A stretch of 64,000 bases of DNA from Argyresthia goedartella (taxonomy: Eukaryota; Arthropoda; Insecta; Lepidoptera; Argyresthiidae): NCBI GenBank assembly GCA_949825045.1, contig OX463814.1, forward strand, positions 33,064,383-33,128,382. Reading direction: 5' to 3'. The position numbers and the translations under genes were made by a program. Shown here one piece after another: positions 35,359 to 46,572 of this stretch. A model generated the notes under the pieces. It saw nothing but the letters and a program-made list of their open reading frames with translations. It had not been told where the DNA came from and ran no database searches. How positions within the stretch are numbered: position 1 is the first letter of the stretch; every line of letters begins with the position of its first letter.

Positions 35359-36336
35359 ATGGAATACTTGAAATATCGCGTTATTTACGAGTATGAGTTC
35401 TACCGTGGCACCAGTGCTGCAGAAACGGCTCGAAGGATTAATGATGTGTATGGCGACGGTGCCGCAATAGAAAATACAGGGCGTTTTTGGTTCCAACGTT
35501 TTCGTCCTGGAAATTTCGACCTGCAGAACAAGCCCCGTGGACGGCTGGAGACCAAAGTTGATAATGAAGAATTGAAGGCTATTGTGGAAGCGGATCCATC
35601 GCAAACCACGTCCGAGTTAGCTGCAGGCTGCGGTGTTAGAGATAAACTGTTTTAATCTACTTGAAGCAAATTGGGAAGGTGAAAAAGCTTGAAAGGTGGG
35701 TACCTCAGGAACTGAGTGAAGCAAATCAACAAACGCGAGTTGACTGCTGCGTTGCATTACTCACCCGGCACAATAATGAAAGGATTTTAAATCGAATCAT
35801 TACCTGTGATGAAAAGTGGATCTTGTACGATAACCGGAAGCGCTCATCGCAATGGCTGAAACCTGCCGAACCAGCCAAACCATAAACTGACTCCAAAAAA
35901 GTTACTTGTGAGCGTTTGGTGGACTGGTGCTGGTGTCATTCACTACAGTTTTCTTAAATCTGGCCAGACGATTACAGCAGATGTCTATTGTTAGCAATTG
36001 CAAATCATGATGGAAAAGCTAGCTGCTAAACAGCCGAGGCTGGTCAATCGCTCAAGGCCACTGCTGCTTCATGATAACGCTAGACCACACACTGCACAAC
36101 AGACGGCTACCATATTAGAGGAGCTTCAATTGGAATGACTAAGACATCCACCGTACTCTCCGGACCTTGCTACAACAGATTACCATTTTTCTCGAAATTT
36201 GGTTAACTTCTTGAAAGGGAAAAAATTCAACTCCGATGGGGCAGTCCAGATCGCCTTCAAAGATTTTATTGATTCCCGTCCGAATGTTTTTTTTAGTAAA
36301 GGGATCGAAGAACTACCTATGAGATGGCAAAAGTGA
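35359..36336 (+). pseudogene. Mariner transposase, DD34D type, inactivated
   Basis: ATG at 35359 starts a helix-turn-helix region (GTSAAETARRINDVYGDG, WFQRFRPGNFDL). After a frame change at about 35650 come VKKLERWVPQELSE, the first catalytic Asp in TCDEKWILYDN, the second in LLHDNARPHTAQQT and the third in YSPDLATTDYH. This is the normal order for mariner transposase, which moves DNA by cut and paste at TA sites. Length (about 330 codons of sequence) fits the family. At least two frame breaks and stops at about 35883 and 36137 make it non-functional. Confidence 0.88.
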
Positions 36337-36479
36337 AAAGATAGCAATGGTAAATACTTTGATTAAATAAATATATTATATTTAAAAAAAAACGACTTTA
36401 TGTTCCTCTCATGCAAAACGCCAATTTTATATGTAAGGACCTAATATATGTTTGTTAGTTACTGTGGAACCTCATCCAG

Positions 36480-36835
36480 CCCGACCAACTGAATGGATTT
36501 CAACAAGTGATGTGTCGTTGGCTAAGTATTTTTTAAATGTAGCGGCATTAATTTTTTGATGTTTTTTTTGTCTCAAATGCCATTAAGCCGTTATCCACGA
36601 AACGGTACTTTGAAGTTCCGGCGTGGCATATTATGAGCTGGCCCATCGGTATTTTCGACGTCGATGCTGCTGTGTCGTCTGTCCAAGACCAAGACACCGT
36701 GTGATTGGCATTTAGCCATGTCTCGTCAATGAAAACTACATTGTTCCAGTCATCGATTTTCCTCGCTTCTCTTAAAACAATTGTATGTTTAAAATAATGT
36801 AGTATAGCTCCTGAAGAACTTTTCTCATTTTTTTT
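36480..36835 (-). pseudogene. Tc1/mariner-superfamily DDE transposase, catalytic-domain fragment
   Basis: Minus-strand frame: DDWNNVVFIDETWLNANHTV (first catalytic Asp), then LIICHAG and FVDNGLMAF. It matches the N-terminal HTH fragment at 37827-38130 as part of one transposase type that is also seen at 62210-62760. The two parts are separated by a plus-strand retroposon insertion (36840-37826). The third catalytic residue is not visible. Confidence 0.65.
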
Positions 36836-36839
36836 TAAA

Positions 36840-37826
36840 CTTTGGTTAGGGCCGTCTTACCACCCTCGAATAAACTAGCTGCTTTCAAATTCAAGTCAAC
36901 TCAAAGAGCAATCTTAAAGGTACCTTCAAACCCTTCCTCTTTCCTACTCAGCAACTTTATGATTTTTGTGATGTGCTCACTGTTCGCCAAGTTTTCATGT
37001 ATGAATAAGTTACGAAACAACATTTCTTATCAACATTTAACCCCGAATCTCTTGAAAAGACCGTTGATACAGAGTTTTCGTTCCCTCGCGCACTTTTAGA
37101 ACCTCTTTTTCCCATATATTTTTCTGTTTCTTGGGTCCCTTTAAATCGGATAAATCGACAAAGATAACTCCCCTTGACATCCATCATCTCAAAGCTGCGG
37201 TATTTAAATTTATAAAACCCCTGTCTTACCAGCGAACTGAAGAGATCTTCAGTTTGCTGATATGATAAATTGAATTATATCGATATAATATATATATGTA
37301 TATATTATAGTATCAAATCAATTATATTTATATATTTTATCAATCACAGACATAGTTAAATCAGTATTTATTTACGTACAGTACGTATTGATTATTTTAA
37401 GTAGGTTGTGACATTTGTTTTAAATTGTTTTAATATGTGTACGATACCTGTTTCAACTCAGTGAATTCACAAAATACTCACCCTCTCACATACACTCACA
37501 CACACATGCAACTTAGAGAGAGGCGACATCTCCACATCTTTACTCGAGTTAAGTAAAATTTAAATTGTTGTATTTATTTTTGTAAAATTTTTGGTTCTAT
37601 ATTCATCTCAAAAATTCATTTTTCCATCGGATAGTCGTATTTCTGTTTAAATTTAGCATAGAACCTTAATCCGAAAGTTGCGCTGCTGTCTCAAATACAG
37701 GTTATTTATACCTAGTTCAGGCTTTAGATGTTCCCAATTTATTTAGTAACATTATGTTAAGGACTTAGTTTTTAACTGTTGTAACTATTTGATGATGAAA
37801 TAAAATTATTATTATCATTATTAAAG
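36840..37826 (+). mobile_element. Retroposon insertion with ATT-type tail
   Basis: It ends in AATAAAATTATTATTATCAT (about 37798-37822), a plus-strand LINE/SINE tail. It stands exactly between two halves of a transposase. A C/A-rich stretch (37478-37540) resembles the 3' region at 2025-2095. I recognise no coding motif. Confidence 0.45.
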
Positions 37827-38130
37827 ATCCCAAAAGCGCTGTCCTGTTCAGGTACTCGTATCTCGAATAGTAACCATATATATGATTCTTTATCGCATCG
37901 GCGTCAAAGGTATCAATATCTATGGCAGGTTTTGTTCTGCGTTTTTTCTTTGATGTTAGCAATACATTTTCTTCCATGTCAGTTGGGCCGAACTTTTCTT
38001 TATTAATTTTCGTTATAGTCCCTTTGCTCACTCCAAGCGCCTGCGAGACGCGCTCTTGTACTAGTTCGAGAGGTAACAAGGGTCCGTCATTTTGATTTTC
38101 TCGCTCAAAGTATTGTTGTAGCTTGATGAT
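37827..38130 (-). pseudogene. DDE transposase N-terminal (helix-turn-helix) fragment
   Basis: Minus-strand frame: VQERVSQALGVSKGTITKIN is a helix-turn-helix, followed by a basic KKKRRTKPAID stretch and DTFDADAIKNHIYGYY. It is the same architecture as the transposase at 62210-62760. The frame runs into the tail of the retroposon at 37826, so the protein is split. Confidence 0.65.
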
Positions 38131-38202
38131 TAGCTCACGGCTTTCACTTTAAATTGTTTTCCACGTTTCGGCTTTGCTATGCATCAAAAGCACTACACAA
38201 AT

Positions 38203-38375
38203 CGATGTCCAATTTAGGGCCAATGTCAATATGATTAGCAGGAACAGTCAGTTAAACGAAAGCCAGGTCAACAACACGAAACAAAATCGAAGTCCAATTT
38301 AGCGCCGATGTCAATATAAGTAGCAGGAACAATCAATTAAACGAAAGCCGGGTCATAAAAAAACAAATCGAGAAG
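38203..38375. repeat. Direct repeat pair of about 80 bp
   Basis: Two tandem segments (about 38207-38272 and 38295-38355) share GTCCAATTTAG, GCCGATGTCAATAT and CAGGAACA, CAATTAAACGAAAGCC. They are probably subterminal repeats of the DDE transposon to the left. Confidence 0.6.
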
Positions 38376-38379
38376 CACT

Positions 38380-39149
38380 GAAGAACGTAGACTATGTGCA
38401 CGAGATGAAAGAAGACGACAGACAACTTTTTGAAACAACAACAAAAACAAAAAAATGCGGTACTTCCCAATGTTGCCAACCCCAACCATAAAAATACCCC
38501 AAGATGTTTTTTATTCAATCCCTCCGTCGCGTATTTTACCTGTTTTGTTTCGTTTGTGGCCACAGACCTACTAAACATAGGTCTGTATTCGTGGCGTGGG
38601 GTGTTTTTTGACGTTGGTTTCACAGATTACAAAATGAAGTTTGTTTTTTATGTGTGTTGGTGACCGGTGCAACCACACTACCATGCAACTACACCTTTAT
38701 GTTCTGATGATATCAAATTTTTAGAAATAACGATATTATTAATAATCACTACATAAATGTACGGTTTACATAATCTTGTAAAAGCGTAGTATGGATTTGA
38801 AATATAAACATTTAACATTGCATTTTTTACATTTACATCATCATCCAAAATAACATATAACATTGTATCTTCATATACCTAATGATATAGTTCGAATGGT
38901 TATTATTTGATGTTAGAGCAAATAAAAGATATATTTTTATTTATCTTAAATGCAACACTACTTCAAAGTTACATCGTCCGTTTGATCTCGACCTGTCAGG
39001 ATCCCATTCTCTCAGCGGCCAGACTTTAATGTACATATACTTACTGTGTCAAAAGTCAGACCTATTTGACTATTATTACGATAACTTATCTTAATAAAAT
39101 AAGTCAAGGGTTCACTTATTTAAATACATTTGTTATTAATTCAAAATAA
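38380..39149. other. No gene recognised
   Basis: An AT-rich stretch up to the start of the odorant-receptor duplication. Open frames on both strands at 38333-38663 overlap each other and show no family motif. Confidence 0.4.
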
Positions 39150-40320
39150 CGGTCGATGTGTCTCAATGTGCAAATCATAGAGTAAACAAAAATTCACAAG
39201 AAATACAGGTTGTTAAAAATCAGCAACGTAAGAGAAAAGAAGCGACGAGACGAATGGTTGATATATTCATTTATATATAAACTGCTATAAAAACTGCGTG
39301 ACAACGAGTCTAGTAATATTAAAAATTGATTATTGTTTTTATCTTTGTTAATCAATTTTTCCAACGATTTTTCTATCCCAAAAATTAAATGTCAAACTCT
39401 GATGAATTGTGTGCAGGAATTTTGTCAAACTACGAATTAGCCTAATATTTTTATTTAAAAGGACAATTTACAGCGTTTTTCACAGGTAGTTAATGCGTAA
39501 GTGTTTAAACTACAGTATAACTTATTGTGGTAATCTACGTTGCGTAACGTCGTTAAATGTGATCGAGTGATTTTTGTTCACTTTTTTGTTCAAGTATATA
39601 ATAACGGCCTTTGAAAATTAAAAAAATTGTGAACATTAATTCAACTATTACGCATGGTCTGGACGCAGACGGTTAAGACGGATGTTATAAGTTATTCATA
39701 CCAATAAGATAAGGATTGATTGAGACAATCAAACAGCACGAGGACTCACAAACTTTTCAGTCGCGATACCCAATCCACGTGAGTTATTGAGCATAAACCA
39801 ATTATGGAGGTGCCATTATATGACTCATTGCATCAAATTGTGAGCACCCTAGCGAAATTTGGATATATGATGCCAATGGTCAAAGTTAACCCACTAAAGG
39901 CACAAGCATACCGTTTTGCTAGAATTATGATTCTTGTTATTTTATGTTTGTATAGTTACCAACAAATAGTGAACATATATCGGGTAAATACTTAAAGAAA
40001 TATGAATACATTTCATACATAGGGCTGTGTAACTTATAAAGTTTTGTTAAGCTGCTGCTGTGAATTTAGCCTGATAATTTGATATTTGAATTATTTTCGC
40101 AGGTACGACACGATTTGAATTTGATTATTGAAAATGCATAGACATTGGTTATAACCACTCATACTACGATACGAGTATCTACGTTCCAGGTCAGCAGGAA
40201 AGTTTTTGAAGAAATCAAAGATGTCTTAAATGGTAACGTAATGTAATCAATTTCTGAGGATAAGCTTGTTCCATAGAGTCACAAACAAAGAAGTTGTGCG
40301 GCGCGCCAACTGCTCCCAAG
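39150..40320 (+). pseudogene. 5' fragment of an odorant receptor gene (exons 1-2), diverged duplicate
   Basis: Duplicate of 52686-53862, comprising 5' flank, exon 1, intron 1 and exon 2 of the intact receptor. Exon 1 (39804-39983) is open for 60 codons and about 78 percent identical to the intact exon by my count (13 differences). Its donor (GTAAAT) is kept. Exon 2 (40103-40232) keeps acceptor and donor but has TAG at 40139-40141. Exons 3-8 are not present downstream: at about 40320 the homology ends and RTE sequence begins. It could only yield a truncated product. The conserved exon 1 and the dead exon 2 fit a relic of a tandem OR paralogue. Confidence 0.85.
39733..40130 (+). repeat. Left arm of a 398-bp inverted repeat (OR exon 1 region)
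   Basis: Reverse-complement match to 40959-41356. By eye I find only two mismatches in 398 bases (one changes Ala to Val in exon 1). The arm holds part of the 5' flank, all of exon 1, intron 1 and the first 28 nt of exon 2. Confidence 0.93.
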
Positions 40321-40339
40321 AACTCACTTTATCCGAAAA

Positions 40340-40955
40340 TCGGTTCATTTGATTCGTTTAATGTAAAGGTTTTGCTTATTATTTTTGTGTTGAGACAGAT
40401 TCTTGCACGAATTGGTCTATGATCAGAGCTGAATTTGAATTGATTAAGAACAGCCATATCATTTACTAATGACTGATCAGAAAAGAGTAAATTTTTTTAA
40501 ATCTATCTTTTAGTTTAACCATCGAAAGAGCGACAGGTCCAGCGATACTGAGGTTCCTTGCAGAAGAAACTGTTACTTATTTTGACGCTCTGTCCAAAAG
40601 GAAATTGGATAAAACCAGTGCCACGAACATTACGGTTTCCCAGCCCGTGTGGTCCAAGCATGTCTTCGTTGCCTAGCTCTTGCTTTACTACGACTTTGGC
40701 ATTGAAAACCCCGAGGACTATATTATAAATACTTTGCAAGCCTTATTTACGAAATCATAAAATTCCTCTACTTCGTTGTCGCTTTAACCAGATGTCAGAG
40801 CTTAAGTTTGGATCACTGTTAGGGTTTGCTTTTGCGTCACCCGAAATTTGAGAACAGCAATTTTATCCGAGTAGCTGACAATTTCCATTATGTTATTCTT
40901 CCTTTTCTTAGCCACCAGGAAACCTACCCCGTGTAAGCCGTTGGTGACTCTGACT
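40340..40955 (-). pseudogene. RTE-type LINE endonuclease fragment
   Basis: The minus-strand frames GVGFLVAKKRKNNIMEIVSY, VEEFYDFVNKA, VFNAKV and SSDHRPIRARI, in this order, are the AP-like endonuclease of RTE LINEs (SDH is the conserved catalytic His region). Frame changes and stops are frequent. It occupies the spacer between the arms of the inverted repeat and directly abuts the right arm (40959). Confidence 0.7.
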
Positions 40956-40958
40956 TGA

Positions 40959-41356
40959 CAATAATAAAATTCAAATCGTGTCGTACCTGCGAAAATAATT
41001 CAAATATCAAATTATCAGGCTAAATTCACAGCAGCAGCTTAACAAAACTTTATAAGTTACACAGCCCTATGTATGAAATGTATTCATATTTCTTTAAGTA
41101 TTTACCCGATATATGTTCACTATTTGTTGGTAACTATACAAACATAAAATAACAAGAATCATAATTCTAGCAAAACGGTATGCTTGTGCCTTTAGTGGGT
41201 TAACTTTGACCATTGGCATCATATATCCAAATTTCACTAGGGTGCTCACAATTTGATGCAATGAGTCATATAATGGCACCTCCATAATTGGTTTATGCTC
41301 AATAACTCACGTGGATTGGGTATCGCGACTGAAAAGTTTGTGAGTCCTCGTGCTGT
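40959..41356 (-). pseudogene. Inverted copy of odorant receptor exon 1 (right arm, 398 bp)
   Basis: Carries exon 1 on the minus strand (41285-41106) with ATG, 60 open codons and the GTAAAT donor, intron 1, the acceptor and 28 nt of exon 2 (40986-40959), where it is cut. Near identity to 39733-40130 shows the inversion is much younger than the duplication from the intact gene. With only exon 1 it is a gene fragment. Confidence 0.9.
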
Positions 41357-42164
41357 CCGTCTAAACTCTGTCTTTCCGCGAGCCATCACCCCCACCCCCG
41401 CGTTCCCCCTCACCGCGCAATAGTCCCCGTGGCAGTCGCTTGGGCGTGGGCCGCAGTGCTCATCATTATGCACACTCCCGTGAGTATCGCGGCTGTAGAA
41501 CTTCACCCCAAAATGCCACATTGCGTTCCCAGCGCTCATCATCTCCGTCTGACCACCGTCGTGTATACCGTACTCCTTCACCCCCTCTCGTAGACACGAT
41601 GCCAATGGCCGTTTTAACCTCTGCGTGACCCAACCGTACCGACACGTCAACGTAAACACTATTGACCCAAGCGTACCGACACGCACTCGATACCTTTTTT
41701 TTAGACCGGAATTAATTAGCCAATTGTGTTCGTATTGGCAAGGTTTTAGTGTGTAAAAACGGCCAATGAGCCAATCTTCTATTTCCGGTATGGTCTTTTG
41801 TTCATTTCGTTCATTCAAGACGCTGCAAACGTGACTCGAAAAAATCATGTTTCAAAACCTGTATTTCATGAAATCTTCGAACGCTGAAATATTGAAAAAT
41901 TTCTATAAGAACACACTAGTGTTTTTATTGTTTTCAAAAGGTAATCTTGTGTGAATTACGAAAGTATCAAACAAAATGTATATTTTGTTGTGTTTTACTC
42001 ATGTCGACTACATTTGTGACGAGAGGGAGCATTTTATTAGAAGTCTGTGATTCTGATGTCGGTATAAAAATAAACTAAGGTCACAGTGACATTTTCTTCG
42101 CATTGAGTAAGAGAATGTTTCATTAGCTACTCAGATGTACAACTCTCATAGTTCTAAGAATTAC
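41357..42164. other. No gene recognised
   Basis: Mixed sequence with a GC-richer part at 41380-41640. The minus-strand open frame across 41246-41848 runs through the inverted OR copy in a wrong frame and is a chance frame. Confidence 0.4.
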
Positions 42165-42214
42165 CATTCAGACATAATCACTTGATATGTCAGTCAAGTG
42201 ATTATGTCTGAATG
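42165..42214. repeat. Perfect 20-bp inverted repeat
   Basis: ATTCAGACATAATCACTTGA and its reverse complement are separated by 9-10 nt. It stands upstream of the BEL/Pao coding region; its role is unknown. Confidence 0.8.
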
Positions 42215-42421
42215 TATACTCATGTGTGCCTGGTATTAGAGCTGGTTGGCGCCGGGCGGCCGGGTTTTGGAGAGGTTAATGGAGTTAATCCCGTGCATGT
42301 AAACTGTGTTGCCGCTGCCTCTTACAGTAGAGATAAGTCCCAATCGCAATAACTAGAACGTGCGCCCATACTCGCCGTACATACAAGCCCGACTCCTATC
42401 CTTATTCCCGATAATTGTTTT

Positions 42422-44211
42422 GTGCTTCTCCCCACTGCTGTTATTCATGTGAAAACCCCTTCCGGTTATTTTGTAGAAGCACGCGCACTGTGTGATACTG
42501 GTGCGCAGGGCTGCCTAATAACCACTGATTTAGCAGTAGAACGTATGAATTTTCCTTTGACTCCCACCTCCCTTCCCGCATTGCGTGGCATCGGTAATGT
42601 TCCATCATTGGAGGCACGCGGTTCCATGTCCCTTACTTTTAAACCTGTGAATTGTTCCTACCCTGAAGTGACAACCACGGCATTGGTTGTAGATGTGATT
42701 GCTGGTACTAACCCTGAAATCAAGCTCCCTACACATGTGACTGACTCTATATCTCACCTATCTCTTGCGGACCCCAACTTTGATAAACCTGGCCCTATCG
42801 ATGTTTTACTTGGTGCAGACGTCTTTGGCATCATCCTTAATATGGAGAGATCCTTATGTGACTCTAGTGGTGTAACAGCCCTTTCAACAATTTTTAGCTA
42901 TACTGTATCAGTCCCTATTGCAGGTAACTTTGAGACAGTAGACCCGCCAATATCAGGCCTATTCCTTTCCCGAATTGTAGAGAAATTTTGGATGGTTGAG
43001 GAAACCCCTCAACTAACCCATATTAACCCTTTAGATATAGAGTGTGCGTCACTATTTAAACGTACAACCTTCCGCCATGTTGATGGCCAATTTATGGTGC
43101 GGCTTCCTTTCCTACTCGACCGACCCAAGCTAGGCGATTCTAGAACTGCGGCTGAAAAGCGTTTTATTAATTAAGAAAAGAGACTCAATGCCAACACTTC
43201 CCTTCTTGCGAAATATAGAGCTTTTATGAGAGAGTACCTAGAGTTAAATCACATGAGTGTGTCGTCTTGTCATGTTTCAAAATCTGAGCACTATTACATT
43301 CCTCATCATTGTGTATTTAAAGCCTCCGGCGATACCTCCAAAATACACGTTGTTTTTGATGGCAGTAACCCAACCTCGTCTGGTGTTTCCCTTAATCAGT
43401 GTTTACATAAAGTCCCAAAGTTACAGAGAGATATTAGTTACATCCTTTTGAACTTCCGAAGCCATGAAGTAGTGTTTGTGACCGACATCAAAATGATGTT
43501 TCGAATGACTTAGACCCATCCTGATGATCGTCGATACCAACTCATTCTCTGGCGTGAGTCTCCTTCTGATACTCTTCTTACCTACAAATTGAATACCACT
43601 ACGTATGGTCTCCATTCTAGCCCTTTCATTGCCATACGTTCCCTCCTAGAGCTTGCTGAACAAGAGCGTACTACCATCCCCCGAGCAGCGGCCGTGTTAG
43701 TGAATGATATTTACGTAGATGACTGCCTAATTGGACCTCAGTCCCTAGAGGAAGCTCGTAACATAAAAACTGAGTTAGAAGCTCTTATGTTATCCGGCGG
43801 ATACGAGCTGAGAAAGTGGATTAGTAACAAACCCCTCCTGAACACCTCCTATTACCCCACACATTTGAAGACTGTGATAATCCCCAAACCATAGCAGTGT
43901 TAGGAGTCCAATATAACCCTACGAGCGATGCCTTTACCTTTTGATCTTCCTATCAGCCTGAGTCAGTAATCTCTAAAAGAAAGGTCCTTTCGTTGATAGC
44001 CCGAATGTATGATCCCTGTGGGTGGATTACACCTGTTGTATTTAAAGCCAAGGCCTTTATACAACGTCTGTGGTTGTCTGGGCTTACCTGGGATGAGGCC
44101 CTTAATTCAGATCTTGCTAAGGAGTGGGCTTCCTTCACCCAAGACATATCATTTGCACATGTCCCTAAATTAGAGATTCCCCGACGAGCCTTTCCCAGTG
44201 GTGCAAAGTCA
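42422..44211 (+). pseudogene. BEL/Pao retrotransposon pol, 5' part (protease, reverse transcriptase)
   Basis: 42422-43174 holds a retropepsin (ALCDTGAQGCLI, with catalytic Asp in DTG) and the linker to RT. The RT continues at 43226-43513 (KIHVVFDGSNPTSSG, VFVTDIKMMF as motif A). After a stop it resumes at 43589-43894 (DIYVDDCLIG, the YxDD-type catalytic motif of BEL/Pao). It ends with MIARMYDPCGWITPVVFKAK and LWLSGLTWDEAL near 43993-44190. Stops at 43172, 43511 and 43892 kill the frame. The element is cut at 44211 by LINE insertions and continues at 50325. Such elements replicate through an RNA intermediate in virus-like particles (family knowledge). No gag is seen upstream. Confidence 0.88.
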
Positions 44212-46253
44212 AAGTCAAAGTACTTTATTACTGTAGATATTTACATATACTTAGCAAACGTCATTTTTTGCCTCTTCTCTACATTGGACCACTGTGAGAG
44301 AAGAAAGGCGTAGAAACTCCCACAGATTGATTTTTAGATCTCTTTTAAAAATAGGTTGTGCTTAACTAATACAAATATGAAAAATTTAATTGTTATGATT
44401 GATAAGCAGGAATAAATAATTACAAAACTATTAACAGCAAGGTCTGTGTTGAGCCAGATCAACCCCATACAGTCCTGTCATTTAAGTAATCTTGAACATT
44501 GTAATATCCCTTTTTCGACAAAGTCGCTTTAACATGCTTTTTAAATTGCTCAAATGGCAATTTTAAAATCTCCAGAGGTATCCTATTGTAGTAGAGAATG
44601 CACTGACCCTTGAAATAATTGCTAACCTTCGCGAGCTAAAGGGGCGCACATAGTCTGTGATTATTTCTTAGGTTAACATTACAGCTATCGCTAAGTTTCG
44701 AAAATGTTGTAAGTTTCTTGCGTACATACATTATATTTTCGAAAATAAATTGACTAGCTACTGTTAGTATGTCAATTTCTTTAAAAAGCTCTCTTAAGGA
44801 GTCTGTTCGTTTTAAATTATAAATTGCTCGAATAGCTCTTTTCTGTAAAATAAAAATAGTTTGAATATCCGCTGCTTTCCCCCACAACAAGATACCATAG
44901 GACATCACACTATGAAAGTAACTGAAATATACTAGCCTAGATGTAGCCACATCCGTGCTTTGTCTGATGTTCCCAACAGCGTAAGCCGCAGAACTTAATT
45001 TACCAGCCAATTTATCTATGTGGGGTCTCCACTGCAATTTGCTATCAATGGTTATTCCAAGAAACTTCGTATCATTTACTAATTATAACGTGCTGTTGTC
45101 TAACACTAAACTGGTCTCAACTTGCCTGACATTTGGAAGTGAGAATTTGAAACACTTGGTTTTACCAGCGTTTAACAATAAATTATTAACTGTGAACCAA
45201 TTCAAGGTTAACGACAATACACCACTAACATCACCAAAATCTCCTTTTTGTCTTTCAATTTTGAAGACCATTGAAGTATCATCAGCAAACAATACTATGT
45301 CAGTAAATTTCTCCACCATGAAAGGCAGATCATTAATATATACCAGGAATAAGAAAGAGCCTAATATGGAACCTTGTGGAACGCCAATTTTAACAACCGA
45401 TCCATCAGATTTTACGCCGTTAACTTCTGCCTTTTGAATTCTATTGCTTAGGTATGATCTTAGTAGATCCAACGCTTTATTTCTAACTCCGTAATGATTT
45501 AATTTAATTAATAGCGTATTATGATCAACACAATATAAACGCCTTCGACAGGTCGCAAAAAACTCCGATAGCATCCTGTGCGGCCTCCCATGCAGAATAA
45601 ATATGAGATATAAGGGTAATACCTGCATCCGTAGTCGATTTACCCCTAGTGAAACCATATTGTTTAGCGTGGAGTTGTTTTGTACGGTTGAAGTGTGAGA
45701 GCATTTGATTGAGTATAATATTTTCAAATAGTTTACCTAGTGTTGGAAGAACAGATATTGATCTGAAATTTGAAGGATCGCCCTTATCTCCCGACTTGAA
45801 CAGAGGTATCAGTTTACTGTGTTTCATGAGGTCTGGAAAAGCCCCATCGTCAACACATTTATTGACTATATAAGCTAATTGTGGGGCTATAATTAGAATT
45901 ACTGAACCAATGACTTTGATATACCCCACAGGTCTTCCGTATTTTTTAAGTTAAGTAATTTAAACGTTTTGACAATGTCCTGGGGATATACATGATGAAA
46001 TTTTAAATATACATTACTGACGCTAGTGTTATTTTTTTTTATTTATATTTAATTTAGACGGTCTGTTGTGAATACGGGTACATTGGTGAAGAATGTTTCA
46101 AAAGCTCGAGCAACATCAGCGTTGGATTTAACAACATCATCACCTATTTTTAGGCAGAAATCATTGTCCCTTGGTATAACTTTGCCAGTTTCGCGGTTTA
46201 TTATATGCCAAACTGTTTTCATTCTATTATTTGAATTTTGAATTTACTGTTAA
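44212..46253 (-). pseudogene. CR1-like LINE, copy A, inserted in the BEL/Pao element
   Basis: Same family as 12423-13558. On the minus strand from the 5' side: KTVWHIINRETGK, RT start (FPDLMKHSKLIPLFKSGD, NFRSISVLPTLGKLFENI), then GVPQGSILG, VLFADDTSMVF, and the C-terminal region with SYGILLWGKA. The tail is a (TTTGAC)n repeat at 44212-44228. Frame changes at about 45540 and 45080 and a stop near 44636 break it. The endonuclease is missing: the copy starts close to the T-tract of copy B (46256), so it is 5'-truncated there. Confidence 0.88.
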
Positions 46254-46254
46254 T

Positions 46255-46302
<48 letters not shown>

Positions 46303-46572
46303 TCATTCACGATTATTAAATCATATTTGAATCATACTTAAGATAAAAACACAAAAACAACAAAACCTAAAAAATAATACAACAATACTATACTACAAAA
46401 GATAATTCCACAGAACAATACAATTTCCAATAAATTTAATGTCAATAAGATTACTATATTATAAACTAAAATTTTCCAATACATTAATGCCGATCATATT
46501 GATTTATGAAATCGTCAAGAGTGTAGAAGCATTTTTTCAACAAGTAATTTTTCAACGCATTCTTGAATTTGG

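Larger units (their letters stand above)
32466..36441 (+). mobile_element. Mariner element (composite) bounded by matching TIRs
   Basis: The left end GGTCCTTACATATGAAATTG (32466) and the right end (36441, read inward GGTCCTTACATATAAAATTG) are inverted matches of about 28 bp next to TA on each side, the mariner target. The transposase frame (35359-36336) lies before the right TIR. The span of about 4 kb is three times a normal mariner. A hAT element (32873-34851) explains about 2 kb of it. About 0.7 kb of extra sequence remains unexplained, so the left TIR could instead belong to a separate short copy. Confidence 0.6.

Noticed and set aside
41246..41848. 200-codon minus-strand open frame
   Set aside because: It runs through the inverted OR exon 1 copy in a non-coding frame and has no family motif; a chance frame.
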